Shown piece after piece: positions 33,441 through 44,041 of a stretch of 64,000 bases of DNA. The position numbers were made by a program, and so were the translations under genes. Origin of the DNA: Iris pallida. Its lineage: Eukaryota > Streptophyta > Magnoliopsida > Asparagales > Iridaceae. The notes below the pieces were generated by a model. That model was not told where the DNA came from and ran no database searches. It worked only from the letters and a program-made list of their open reading frames with translations. Position 1 is the stretch's first letter, and every line of letters starts with the position of its first letter. The stretch covers positions 28,301,137 through 28,365,136 of the forward strand of contig JANAVB010015600.1 of the NCBI GenBank assembly GCA_029216955.1. Direction: 5' to 3'.

Positions 33441-35390
33441 TTATCTTCTGATAGGGATGGCTAAAACTGCTGCAAGATTGGCCAAAGCATCTGCTTCAGT
33501 ATTGCAAGTTCGGCGTACATACTCGATGAAGAAAGCTTTGAATGATGTAGCCATGTTGATTGCTGCTTCAAAGTAAGGCACCAGATCTTGATGGCGAACT
33601 TCATAAGTTCCTCTAACCTGGTTAACAACCAACTTAGAGTCACCATAGACTTCAAGATACTCGACGTCAAGTTGTTTGGCTAACTGGAGGCCAATGAGTA
33701 GAGCATTATACTCTGCTACGTTGTTGGAACAAGGCTCATATAGAGAATATGCTCTTTGAATAACTGACCCATCGGAAGAGACGAGGACAAGTCCAACTCC
33801 TGCGACAATAGCACCATTGGGTCCAATTCTGGATGCACCGTCAAAGAATAGACGCCAAGTAGGAAATTCTTCGAAGACCGTATTAGATTCCAAAGTCTCG
33901 TCTGGAATTTCGTCGTAGAGTTTGGACGTTTCTGGCACAGGATGAGCCGCTAAGAAATCCGCCCGGGTTTGACCTTTGACAGACTTTTGTGGAACATATA
34001 CCATGTCATATTGGGCTAGCAAAATGGCCCGTGTAGCTAGCCGAGAATTGAGTGTACTGGGTTTCTTCATGAGTACTCGAAGAGGATTAACTCGTGATAT
34101 GACATGAATAGTTTGGCCAATAATGTAATGCCGAATCTTTTGAACAGCAAACATAAGAGCTAGGCATTCTTTTTCGACCGGACTATAACGGTGTTCAGCA
34201 CCAATCATAGTACGACTGAGAAAGTAGATGGCTTGTTCATGGCCTTTTTTGTTCTTTTGGGCAAGTAAAGCACCCAATGAATGGTCCATAGCACGGACAT
34301 ACATTAAGAATGGTACACCGGAGATTGGTGGCACCAAGACTGGTGGATTCATGAGATACCACTTGATGTCGTCGAATGCTCGTTGACATTCTTCGGTCCA
34401 AACGAAAGAAACACCCTTCTTCATGAGTTGAGTGAATGGTCTACAGCGTCCAGACAGATTCGAAATGAATCTCCTGATGTACGCAAGTCGACCATGGAAT
34501 CCTCGTAGCTCCTTTAGGTTGAGTGGAGGATGCATCTCTTGAATGGCTTTGATCTTCTCGGAATCCACGTGTATACCCTTAGAGGTAATGACGAAGCCGA
34601 GAAATTTGCCACTAGAGACACCCAAGAATAACTTGGTGGGATTCATTTTGAGTTGATGTTGGCGCATGAGATTGAAGATAGTTCTCAAGTCTTGGATGTG
34701 ATATTCTTTTAGACGACTTTTGACAGCAATATCGTCAACGTAGCATTCGACGGTCTTGTGCAGATGATCTCGAAAGATGGTACTCATAGTTCGTTGGTAT
34801 GTTGCACCAGCATTCTTGAGACCAAATGGCATTACAGTATAGCAGTAGACTCCACGAGGAGTGTGGAAAGAAGTATGCTTTTCATCTTCAGGATGCATCC
34901 GAATCTGATTATATCCGGAGAATCCATCCATGAAAGAGATTCTTTCGAACCCACAAGTGTTGTCGATCATGACGTCCGTGATGGGGAGAGAAAATTCATC
35001 TTTTGGATATGCTTCATTAAGATCCCAGAAGTCGATGCAAACTCGAACTTTGCCGGTTTTTTTTAGAACTGGGACAACATTAGCTACCCAATCAGGATGC
35101 TGTTCTTCTCGAATAAAGCCACAAGCAATGAGCTTCTTGACTTCATCGTCTATTGCGTCCATCATTTCTGGCTTGAAACGTCGTTGTTGTTGTTTGACCG
35201 GTTTTGCATTCGGCAGGATATTCAATTTGTGAGTAGCGACGTTGGGATCTAGTCCTGGCATGTCTTCATAACTCCAGGCAAAGACATCAATGTATTCTTT
35301 AATCAGAAGAATTAATTCTTGTTTGTCTGTTTCTGGAAGGTTCTTGCTGATGAATATTGGACGAGGGGACCCGCTCTCTCCTACATCAAC
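33441..35390 (-). pseudogene. T reverse transcriptase with two RNase H domains
   Basis: A 606-codon open frame (35261 to 33441) is preceded in frame by another 43 codons. RT motifs are VRVCIDFWDLN, FMDGFSGYNQI, VMPFGLKNAGATYQ and the catalytic CYVDDIAVKS. A gypsy-type RNase H remnant follows (MDHSLGALLAQ, YSPVEKECLALMFAV). After it comes a second, archaeal-type RNase H: RLFFDGASRIGPNGAIVAG, NNVAEYNALLIGLQLA, VYGDSKLVVNQV and NTEADALANLA. The second domain is a recognised hallmark of the Tat lineage and is the basis for placing T there. Confidence 0.93.
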
Positions 35391-36107
35391 TTAAGCTAAT
35401 TGATCTTCAGTAGGAGGTTCTCGTTGTTCGAATCGAAGTTCCCATTGGGTATCCATTCGTTGAGCCCAAGGATCCGTTTCAGAACTTTCTTCAATATCCT
35501 CATCATAGCCTTCTGGAAGTTCGACGGAGACCATGTTAGAAGATACAGTCAGCCGATGAACTTGACCGATGCTGGTGTCAGAATCCCACGATCTGGAATC
35601 AGAAGAGTTAGAACGTTCTTCACTATCCGATTCGGAGCCTGCTGGGGATAAAATCGGAGGGGAAGCATATCCGAGACCTCTTTTGGTCCTGCTGTAGTAC
35701 ATATCTGACTTTTCTTTTGGAACAGCCGTACGGAGAGGAGTCTTTCTACCCTTACCGTAGTTGAGGCCGCTCATGAAGTCGTAACCCATCTTTCGGACGA
35801 TGTCTTTTGATTGTTGACTGTAACGACGGAGTTGAAGATGCCCCGTGTCGTTAACTTTGCTATCATCCGTATAGCTGAATTTTTGTTCCGGTCCTTTACT
35901 AAAAAGTATTGGACGTTCGCCTTTCTTGCGAGCGGGAACAATACGATATGAATCTTTTGGGTGTTCACATGAAACTTCTGTTTGAAGAGATTGCACAACT
36001 CCCATTGTAAATGACTGATAGTTATCTAACATATCCAAATAGCATTTAGTATGATAAATGATATCAGTATACTGGAAAGTAGGTGCTTTTTTTATTGATT
36101 TGTACAT
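35391..36107 (-). pseudogene. T G-patch-like segment between protease and RT
   Basis: This 238-codon frame leads into RT after a TAA at 35391-35393. It contains VRKMGYDFMSGLNYGKGRKT, which resembles a G-patch, a short glycine-rich RNA-binding motif seen at this position in other Tat elements. An acidic stretch (ESDSEERSNSSDSRSWDSD) follows. It is separated from the upstream frame by a shift in a run of seven T on the plus strand at 36087-36093. Confidence 0.7.
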
Positions 36108-36600
36108 TAGTATTTACAGCAGGACCTTTGGCCTTAGCAGGCTTAGTCAGATTGATTACAAGAGGGGGAGAAGAAGAATATGGAGGATTAGCTTTGTTAC
36201 GACGGAGGTCGATAACAAGCGGCTCAGAGGAGGTGAGCTCCCTTTTGTCCTTGTTATGAGATAGATCTATAACAAGGGGCTTAGAATAAGTAAGCTGCTT
36301 TTTGTCCTTGTTACGACGTAAGTCAATAACAAGCGGCTCAGAGGAGGTGAGCTCCCTTTGATCATGATCATCTTCAATAGATGGCTTCTGGACTGGCAAG
36401 TGAATAGCCAGTGGCTTGGAGGATTGAGGACGAGAAATACGCCCTTTGACAGGAATGATGAGGGTATCTTTAGGCGTTGTTTCTTGCTCTTCTTCAGTGT
36501 CCAGAGATAGGACAACCTTCATGAATTCGTCCTTGTACATACGTGCATCATTACAGTATGCCTCAATGCCTTTGAAAGGATAGAGATCAGCAACTTCCTT
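36094..36600 (-). pseudogene. T spacer with internal protein repeats
   Basis: This is in frame with protease after a TAG at 36601-36603. The centre has three or four copies of a 16-18 residue repeat with the core SSEPLVIDLRRNKDK (variants SKPLVIDLSHNKDK and SPPLVINLTKPAK). It looks like a linear-motif array in a disordered spacer. I do not recognise a function. Confidence 0.65.
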
Positions 36601-37767
36601 CTAAACTTCTCCATTGTCATTAATATATTTGAAAAATTGATGAAGAGTTGATGGAACAATGTTATGCTCGTATAGAAATGGTCTTCCCAGCAGCTCATTG
36701 TAGGAACAACCGTGATTGTCAATGATGTAGAAGGTAACCTTTGGGCGAAGATTGCCTATTTGGAGTTTTAGACGAATCTTGCCCAAAGGTTCACTCCTTC
36801 CCTGGTTGAAACCGAGAATGGTGGTGATTGTACTTGAAAGACTATGCACTGGGATCTTCAGCACATCCAACATTGTCTTTGGCATAATGCTGAGAGCAGA
36901 CCCTGGATCTATCAAGATACGATCGACTTTCATCGAGTCGACATATCCTGTATAGTAGAGTGGACGGTCGTGCCTGTTATCTTCCATCAACATATCATCT
37001 TGAGTGAAAGTGATGTTCGGAATTAGCTCCAACACACTATGACAATGGAGGCAAGAGACTGGTTCTGCTTTTGGCTTCTTCAGAAGAGCTAAGCAGGTTT
37101 CAGCTTGCATAAGAGCCTCGCTCAGAGTTTCCCGAGTCTCTTTGGAGAGGCGCAAGAGCTCGAAGATTGACAACCGGGCCGGTGTATTAGCCAATTGAGC
37201 TAATATGTCAAAGTTGTAAGGCTTCTCAAGTCCGGAAGGAGATGTCTTCTTCAAAGGTTTATCGAAGCGGACTTGTTGTTTGCCTTTGTCAGCAACCGTT
37301 GGCTTGGAAGGAATGGGTATCACAACCGGTGAAGAAGCAGTAGGAACATCCTTAGTAAAGGCAGGCTGCACTGGAGCAGGCTCAGAAGAAGAAGAAGCAG
37401 GATTCTCTTGAGGTTCGGGGTAATCCTTCAGATAGGCTTTCCCTGATCTGGTGCCTAGCAAGATTTCTTCATCAACTATGGGGTCAAAAGACACCATATT
37501 GCAAATCTTTGTCTTGTCCTTAGAGCGATCTTTCTTCTTGGCGGAAGAGGGAAATTCAAACTCTGAAGCAAGATCCGGATGAATCCACATAATCTTGCCA
37601 TTGTCAAGAGATAAAGGGACGAGACCTTCATTTTGTGGAGAAGGGAGATTCTCAATCTCAAGAGTAGCCTTGGGGATAGGAATGACAGCATGTTGCACCA
37701 TCTGTGGTGGGAAATCACCGAACTGAACTATTACCATATTTGCAGTAACAGTTTTTTCGTATTGTTA
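36601..37767 (-). pseudogene. T protease region
   Basis: The retropepsin active site is RILIDPGSALSIMP, with a following VTFYIIDNHGCSYNELLGRP box (the second conserved hydrophobic-hydrophobic-G motif). The upstream half is a Pro/Lys-rich linker. The frame is shared with gag, but TAA at 37765-37767 and TAG at 36601-36603 delimit it. Confidence 0.85.
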
Positions 37768-39177
37768 CAGAGTGACGACGCCAGCGTTGACCAGCTCCTG
37801 GATTTTGCCTTTGAGCACATAACATGCTCGAGTGGGATGTCCAATGAACCTGTGGCAGACACAATATTTAGGATGATCTGTCTTACCGACTTCATCAGGC
37901 TTCTTTGGGTCTGGGAGCTAAATTTTATTGCTTTTGAGTAAGCAATCAAAGATACTAGCAGTGTCATTCTCGTCAAAGGAATACTCCACTTTGGGACGAG
38001 GTTCTCTTGATGGAGGTGCTGAAGGAGTAGAAGTGGACGTAGGAGGAGCTACGTTAACCGCCAGAGATTCTTTGTTCTTGTTCAAATTGATATTCAAAGT
38101 TTATTTTGATTTGCGGTTGTTCTGGCGATTGCCACCACCTGATGTTTGATGTTCATCTCGGTCGGGGTTAGACATTTGTACCCCTAGCTGCTTAAATTTG
38201 TCAGTGCTAACTTCAGCTGCTTTCGCGTTGACAATAAAAGAGGGCCAATCATGAAACTGAGTAGATCCTGTCCACATGCTAATGATGGGCAATAGATTTG
38301 CCTTGCAAGTGTCTATGGTGACAGCGGCCGGAGTCCCTGGAGGCATTTTCAAAGCTTCACGGCGAAACCGTTCGATAAAACTCTCAGCAGTTTCATTGTA
38401 TTTCTGTTTGATCTTATTGAGGGCTGACATAGTCATGTCGTTGATTCCCTCGTAAAATCGTTCTAAGAAGATTTGTTTTAAGCCAGAGAAGGAGGTGATA
38501 CAACCATCGGGCAAGCTTCTATACCAATCGTATGCTACGCCAGCTAAACAGCCGACGAATACTCTGGTAAGAAGAGCGTCATTTGGTTGAAGTTGGACAG
38601 TCATAACCTCAAAGTGATTAATAAACTGACTTGGAGATGTGCTGCCATCAAACAGCGAGATAGTTGGGATCTTGTACTTTGGAGGAAATGGAACTTCCTT
38701 CCATTCAACTGGGTAAGGTTGTTTGATCCCCAACCTTTGCAAGTTGTCCTTCTCCTTGAAAGCTTCGAACTGAGTTCGCAGGAGCTTGACAGCTTCATTG
38801 GCATCTTCTACGGATGTAGAAGGAGCAGGCTGAACCACAGTATTAGGAGGAGGAACAGCATGATAAGCACTACCCCCAGCACCTGACTGACTGGGTGTAG
38901 GTTGGACTTGTACAGGAGGTACTTGAGTAGGTGCTACACCCATTCCAGCATTAACAGGCACCGACGATGCTATGATTTCAGGATTTGTAGGAAGTACGGT
39001 CGGTGGAACTATGTGCTGTGCCACAATGATGGAATGCATACTAGCGACCATTTCCACCATTGTCGTCAATTTATCTTCTAGTGCATCTATTCTTTGTTCT
39101 TGACTAGCTGAACTGGACGCATCAGAATCTTCATTAACAACGTACGCTGTCACTTCTCTAGGTACAGTGGAAGACAC
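37768..39177 (-). pseudogene. T gag
   Basis: The capsid signature is present: YDWYRSLPDGCITSFSGLK, FLERFYEGINDMTMSALNKI and FIERFRREALKM. A zinc-knuckle-like KYCVCHRFIGHPTRACYVLK follows, of the C-x2-C-x-x-x-x-x-H-x4-C kind typical of Tat gag. Stops in frame are TAA at 38101-38103 and TAG at 37918-37920. The frame is open upstream of the Met at 39177 and continuous with the extra ORF, so gag may be part of a larger polyprotein. Confidence 0.88.
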
Positions 39178-40972
39178 CGTCTGTTCTGAGCTTTCGTTGT
39201 ATGCATCATAATCGGAGAAAGAATCATCTCCTGAGTGAGAAGGAAGAAAATGACCAGAAGGATCTTGAAGATTCCTTTGACCGATTGTGTCTCGGCTTCA
39301 GGAACGGGTATGTTGAAATACTTCTTCAGAGGATTCTTGGAGTAAATCCAAGTACCGTTGGCTTGGCCTGCGAGGCTTCCCGTGTTTGGAGCACTTCCTA
39401 CCCCCAGTGTCTCTGGAAGTCATGTTGACGGAGGCGTACAAGACCTCATCTTCATCTTCAGACATAGGTTCAGGATTAAGAAAGTTCAGCCGATCGAAGA
39501 CAGATCGTCTTGTTGTTTGACAAAAACACTTAATAACAACTTTGTGATTGCAGTGATGATGATCACTTGATTGAATTGGAAGTGTTGAAGTGTTGTCCCG
39601 CCTTTGTTGGAGGTGTTCTCGGAGATCGAGAACAGCAACAGGACGAGCAAAAGTTCGAGGGACTTGTTCTTTGATAACATTCGAAACATAGTTCCAGTTC
39701 TTCAAATGCTTTGTCCCCTGAGTGTACAGGAAAGTACTTACTTCATTGGCATAAGTGTCTGGATTCCTGATCCTGGAAGTTTGCTTCTGATGATGTTTGG
39801 TCTTCGGCATTGGCTGTTTGTATTTTACCGAAGTTGGCCTGGTGAGATAAGTTCTTAAGTCAGCAAACTCACCCCCAGGGGTTTCTGTCTGAGACACCAG
39901 CAGTTTTCCCTGTCTGGAACGGGAGATCTTGAGGGTTGGGAGATCCTGGAATTCTGCTACCGGAGTAGGCAGAATACCTCTTTGATCAGTACAAGTTCTT
40001 TTAACATGGAGAGAAGAATCCTTGTATGAAAGAATTTTTGTATTGACTGATGCCGGAGCACATTCAGGTTGATCTTCAACGGTAAAACCCGAAGAAGACT
40101 GAGAAAAGACCAAAGGGCCTTTTTCTTTGTTTTGGAAAGAAGGGTTAGCTAAAGAGCGTTTCCCTCTGTTGTCCTCCAAGTCATGAGACGAGGAAGTTTG
40201 AGAAAAGACCAAAGGGCCTTTTCCTTTGCTCTGGAGAGGAGGAGGAATAGCCAAAAGACTATCCCCAGTGGATTGTGCAGGAGCAGCAGGGTGTTGGAGA
40301 GGAATAGCACTCTTCTCTTTGTTGTGAGAAGAAGAGAGATTAGCTAAAAGGCTGTCTTTCTTGGATTGCGCAGACATGGTTTGCGCATGAGTGAGTGGCG
40401 CACTGGCAGGTTGCGCAGGAGAGTCTTTGGCAGAGAACTTTTTGGTTCTGGCCACAGACACTGTGGTTTACGTATCAGGAGTTCTGGCCACAGAGTGTTT
40501 AGGATACACTCTAGTTGCTGGAGCATCAGTTTGCGCAGGAAGATGGACAGCCAATTGCGCCAGAGGCAAAGGAGTCTTATGCTTTGACAAGGCAGCATAA
40601 GAAGAACTCAAATGCACTGACAGCAGCAGCTTGCGCATGAGTAGTTGAGACAGATTGTGCAACAGTCTTAGTGGCAGCAATTATAGACTGTGTAGCAGAT
40701 TGCGCAGCAGGCTTCTTGGCAGACTGCGCAGCAGTCTTGCTGACAGAGTTGATGGACTGTGCAGCAGTCTTGGAGACCCACACTGGGCGCACTTTGCTCG
40801 TGGCAGAAGTAGTTGCAGTGCGAGGAGTGGTCTTAGAGTTGATCATGGCTTCATAGGCTGTCTGGTTGACCTTCACAACCAGCGTCTTCTGCGTCTTCCC
40901 GATAGACGCTACGTCACATTGAGTTGTCACTTCCTCGTCGGAGGAGAAAGTCGTCCCCAGAAGAGTCTCCAT
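39178..40972 (-). pseudogene. T extra ORF upstream of gag
   Basis: A long frame starts at an ATG at 40972 that overlaps the primer site (A of ATG, then TGG of the site). It shifts frame near 40577-40640 and runs on to join gag. Stops are TAA at 40468-40470 and TGA at 39298-39300. The first part has repeated KTAAQS, KPAAQS and TKTVAQS motifs. The middle has two KGPLVFSQ(T/S)SS repeats. The last part is more ordered (KHLKNWNYVSNVIKEQVPRTF, VNMTSRDTGGRKCSKHGKPR). Ogre elements of the Tat group carry an ORF before gag whose function is unknown. Confidence 0.75.
40954..40971 (-). promoter_or_regulatory. T primer binding site
   Basis: On minus it reads TGGAGACTCTTCTGGGGA, three bases after the 5' LTR. 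From memory of the family, Tat elements often have TGGCGACTCTnCTGGGGA here, so only one or two bases differ. The ATG of the extra ORF is formed by the base before it and its first two bases. Confidence 0.75.
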
Positions 40973-40974
40973 TT

Positions 40975-41605
40975 TGTTTGCAAAAACAAAAGTATGAAAC
41001 TTTATTGATACAAACTTTGTAAAAGATTACAAGAATTCTGGGAAAGGTACAACTACAGGAATCCAATCTAGAAGACGATTGCTTTAACCCTTGGACGATG
41101 TGAACTTTGAAGACGGTAGCCTCTGAAGTTGACTTGAAGGCAAAAGCCTCAGAAGAATGCAGCAGCACTTGGGCAAGAACTCCTGAACTCTCTGAACTTT
41201 AAAGTCTGATCTCTGATTTATGATCTGTGATCTATCCTCCCCCTGAATGGAGACTTGAAACTCTATTTATAGAGTTCTGAAAATAACTAACTTTTAGTTA
41301 TTTTAGACTGCGCATGATGGATTTCGCATGAATTGGATTGCGCAACAATGGACTGCGCAGGCAGTTGTCTGATCATGGGCCAACTGTCTTGGACACATGG
41401 CATCATTTGATTGAAATGCGCATGATCGTGCATAGACGGTTGCCACATAATGAGCAATTGATGGCATGAATGCCATGTATATACTGTCAGTTGTGTTGAT
41501 AGAGTGCGCAACCTGAATTGTGCTGGCTCTGGATTGCGCAAGAATGGATTGCGCCAGTATGGATTGCGCATCAGATAGGCTGGCAGATTGTGCTGCCAGC
41601 TGTCC
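40975..41605 (-). repeat. T 5' LTR (truncated at U3)
   Basis: It matches 25141-25771 base for base in length, with few substitutions, and carries the TATA box CTATAAATAG on minus at 41263-41272. After GCCAGCTGTCC at 41605 the sequence is unrelated to the other LTR and no TSD (ATACA expected) follows. The outer part of this LTR has therefore been deleted, perhaps together with some of S. Confidence 0.8.
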
Positions 41606-42827
41606 AACGGTATGTCAAATTTTGGATTCCGATGAGCCATGCACAAAATCGTCCGTTGGGTCGGGTTGCGGACCCGCCAATTTGGCGTTCCAATCAACCT
41701 TCTCAGAATCGGACCAAACTTGGTATACAGGATCAGAAAAATGATACGATCCTGCTGGCACAAGTTTCATCTCGATACGACGAACGTACACGAAGTTATG
41801 ACGAAGTTTGTAAAAGGTCGATACGGGGGTATTTCGACGGATACGCACTGATTTCGTCGCGCATACGCAACGAAATTGAGTTCCGTCAGTTTCCACACGT
41901 CGACAACATCCATACGCGTCTTTCGATGCGTATAGTGCACGACCACGTCGCCCGGTTTGATGGGACGCACGGCGTATCGGGAGGATTTTAAAGTTTCAGA
42001 ACAGTTTTAAAAGCGATTTTTTTTTTCAGTTTTGGAAACAGATTTCTCGACCTATACTCGACGAAAGATTAAACTACAAAAAGTGTTTTAAAGTGGTATA
42101 AGTGGTCGAATTTACTGTTCAAAAAGTTTTGAAAGTTTTCTACGAGGTTGATCAGGATGTGACTCCCAACATGGGTGGTTGATTTGATTCTCTATTTCGA
42201 ATTCGGACAGTTTTTCAGAATGTTTACATCGATTTTTACAACAATCTAATGCACTAGAAATTAACCTACTTAAAGGGGATGGAATGGGGTTATATTGGCT
42301 TTCTACACGAGTTTACGGAATTGAATTTCGTGAACTAGACAGGGAGAAATCTAAATTGAAATTGAGTACCTTTGCTTAAATTGATGTTGTAGTTGTTGCG
42401 GTTATTGATGTTGTCGTTGCTGCGATTACGATGATGGGGCTGCGACGCGCGGCTGCGAGGTTGGCCGTGGATGGAGGGACGAGTAGGAGGAAGGGTGGAG
42501 AAGAGATTAGGGTTTGGAGTTTACCAAATCTTTCTCTCACGATCTCTAAAATTTTCCTTTATAACAGAGTCGGCTACCCCTATATATGTTGTTGATTCAT
42601 TATAGGGTCGGGCCCCTCTCCTCTCAGTTTGTGCGGATACTGCTGCTGCTCCTTGTTGTGGTCGGTCCCCCTCCCTTTGGGCCGGCCACAACTAAACTCT
42701 TTTTTTTAATTCTTTCTGAGATCTCAGTCTCTGTTTCTTCTTGAGGAACAATGGGGGTGGGTTCGGCTTGTAAGGAAGAGGAACAGTGCCATGCACTGTT
42801 CCATGCTTTTTTTTCCCTATCTACTTC

Positions 42828-42879
<52 letters not shown>

Positions 42880-43306
42880 CAATAAAAATATTTGAGTTAG
42901 TATATAAGAAAATATTCCAATTAAAATATTTAATGCACATTTATATTAGTACTATTCAATTATTACTATTTATAAATCATTCTAGCATTCAAAAAAAATA
43001 CTAAAATAATTTAGGAAGAAATTTAACCATATGTTATATACAAGAAAATATTCAGTATTATCACAGTAAATGTTTTAATATCTAATCATAAAAGACTTGG
43101 AAAAATCTCTAACCCTAATAATAATTATATAAATAATATTTTGTAAAATATTTATTAAGAGGGATTTTATATACACATTTAGGTATAAAATCTATCATTA
43201 ATATTATACAACAAGAAAATAAACCAAAAATTTACAAATCATTCTAAAATAGTAAAAATTCAATTTATGCCGAGAAAAAAATACCCAAAAATTTGGGGTG
43301 TTTACA
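41606..43306 (-). repeat. solo LTR S, right part
   Basis: This non-coding stretch ends GGGGTGTTTACA and is followed by the TSD AGTAG (43307-43311) that matches 24402-24406. Minus-strand promoter-like elements (TATATAGGGG, about 42577-42586) fit the orientation. It contains an AT dinucleotide run (42832-42877) and a perfect GGAACAGTG/CACTGTTCC inverted repeat (about 42779-42801). Confidence 0.65.
42832..42877. repeat. (TA)n microsatellite
   Basis: This is an uninterrupted TA run of about 46 bp within the U3 part of solo LTR S. Confidence 0.95.
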
Positions 43307-43311
43307 AGTAG

Positions 43312-44041
43312 AGGCAACAGTGCATCATTCAACTCATCCACATCGTTTTCAACGACTCATCATTTCCAACATTTCCACTTGGTGATCTCGACGATCCCAA
43401 CCCTCATCATTTCTCATTCATTGCTTCATTGCAACACTCCTCGTAACATTCCTTCCAAGGAGGAACAAACATCATTCGTTCATTTCAAAGGGACCTATAG
43501 TATTTCATTCATTTTATTGGGACAATTATCATAACCAGTTCATTTCTCATGTGACATTCACAAAGCATCTCATTAAGTCAAGTGATTCTTTTGTTTCAGC
43601 AGCATTAAGCATAAGGGACATTATCAATTCATTTCATGGCATCAATTCACATTAGCAATTCAAGTGTGATTCATTCAACAATTCCTTGTTCATGTGTTGT
43701 TCATTTCAATCTTATGCAACATAAGCATCTCTATTATCCAGCAACTAAAACATGGGACAATTTATAGCATCATATTACTCTATTTTATTAGACATAAAGG
43801 AGTAAGGAGGAGGAAGGATAGTTCCACTCACTTGTATAAAGGGTCTTCTTGTTTCGATCGCACATATTTCTACTAAGCGTAGCTCTACCAGTGAGCCACG
43901 TTCCAATACCCATTCCGTCTAGCCGGCTAAGACAGACTGCATCAGTCTCAATTCTTCTGATTTCTAACCCAAGTCACGGTCCAACATTCTGATCGCAACC
44001 AACAAGCCAACCAAATGTCTCGCACGGAAGGGGGCATTACA
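43312..44041 (-). mobile_element. probable 3' LTR of W, right piece
   Basis: It ends GGAAGGGGGCATTACA on plus, that is, the LTR starts TGTAATGCCCCC on minus. The neighbouring GTTTCGTCCTCGAAAC (about 44065) corresponds on minus to the TTTCGAGGACGAAAC that precedes the purine tract in many plant chromoviruses. No coding sequence is present. Confidence 0.55.

Larger units (their letters stand above)
25141..41605 (-). mobile_element. T, Tat-lineage Ty3/gypsy element with antisense genes
   Basis: Terminal repeats at 25141-25771 and 40975-41605 (631 bp each in the matching part) flank about 15 kb. On minus, in order: primer site, an extra ORF, gag, protease, a repeat-rich spacer, a G-patch-like segment, RT, RNase H, a second archaeal-type RNase H and integrase. 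On plus, between integrase and the 3' LTR: a multi-exon gene and a small ORF. Dual RNase H, an extra ORF before gag and antisense ORFs after integrase are known in the Tat group (Ogre, Retand, Grande). The coding parts are broken by about ten stops and at least two frameshifts. No TSD is visible; the right LTR seems truncated. Confidence 0.88.

Noticed and set aside
41613..44041. TGTCAAATTTTGG...GCATTACA read as one LTR
   Set aside because: No matching TSD, and the AGTAG duplication at 43307 shows that the sequence changes identity there.
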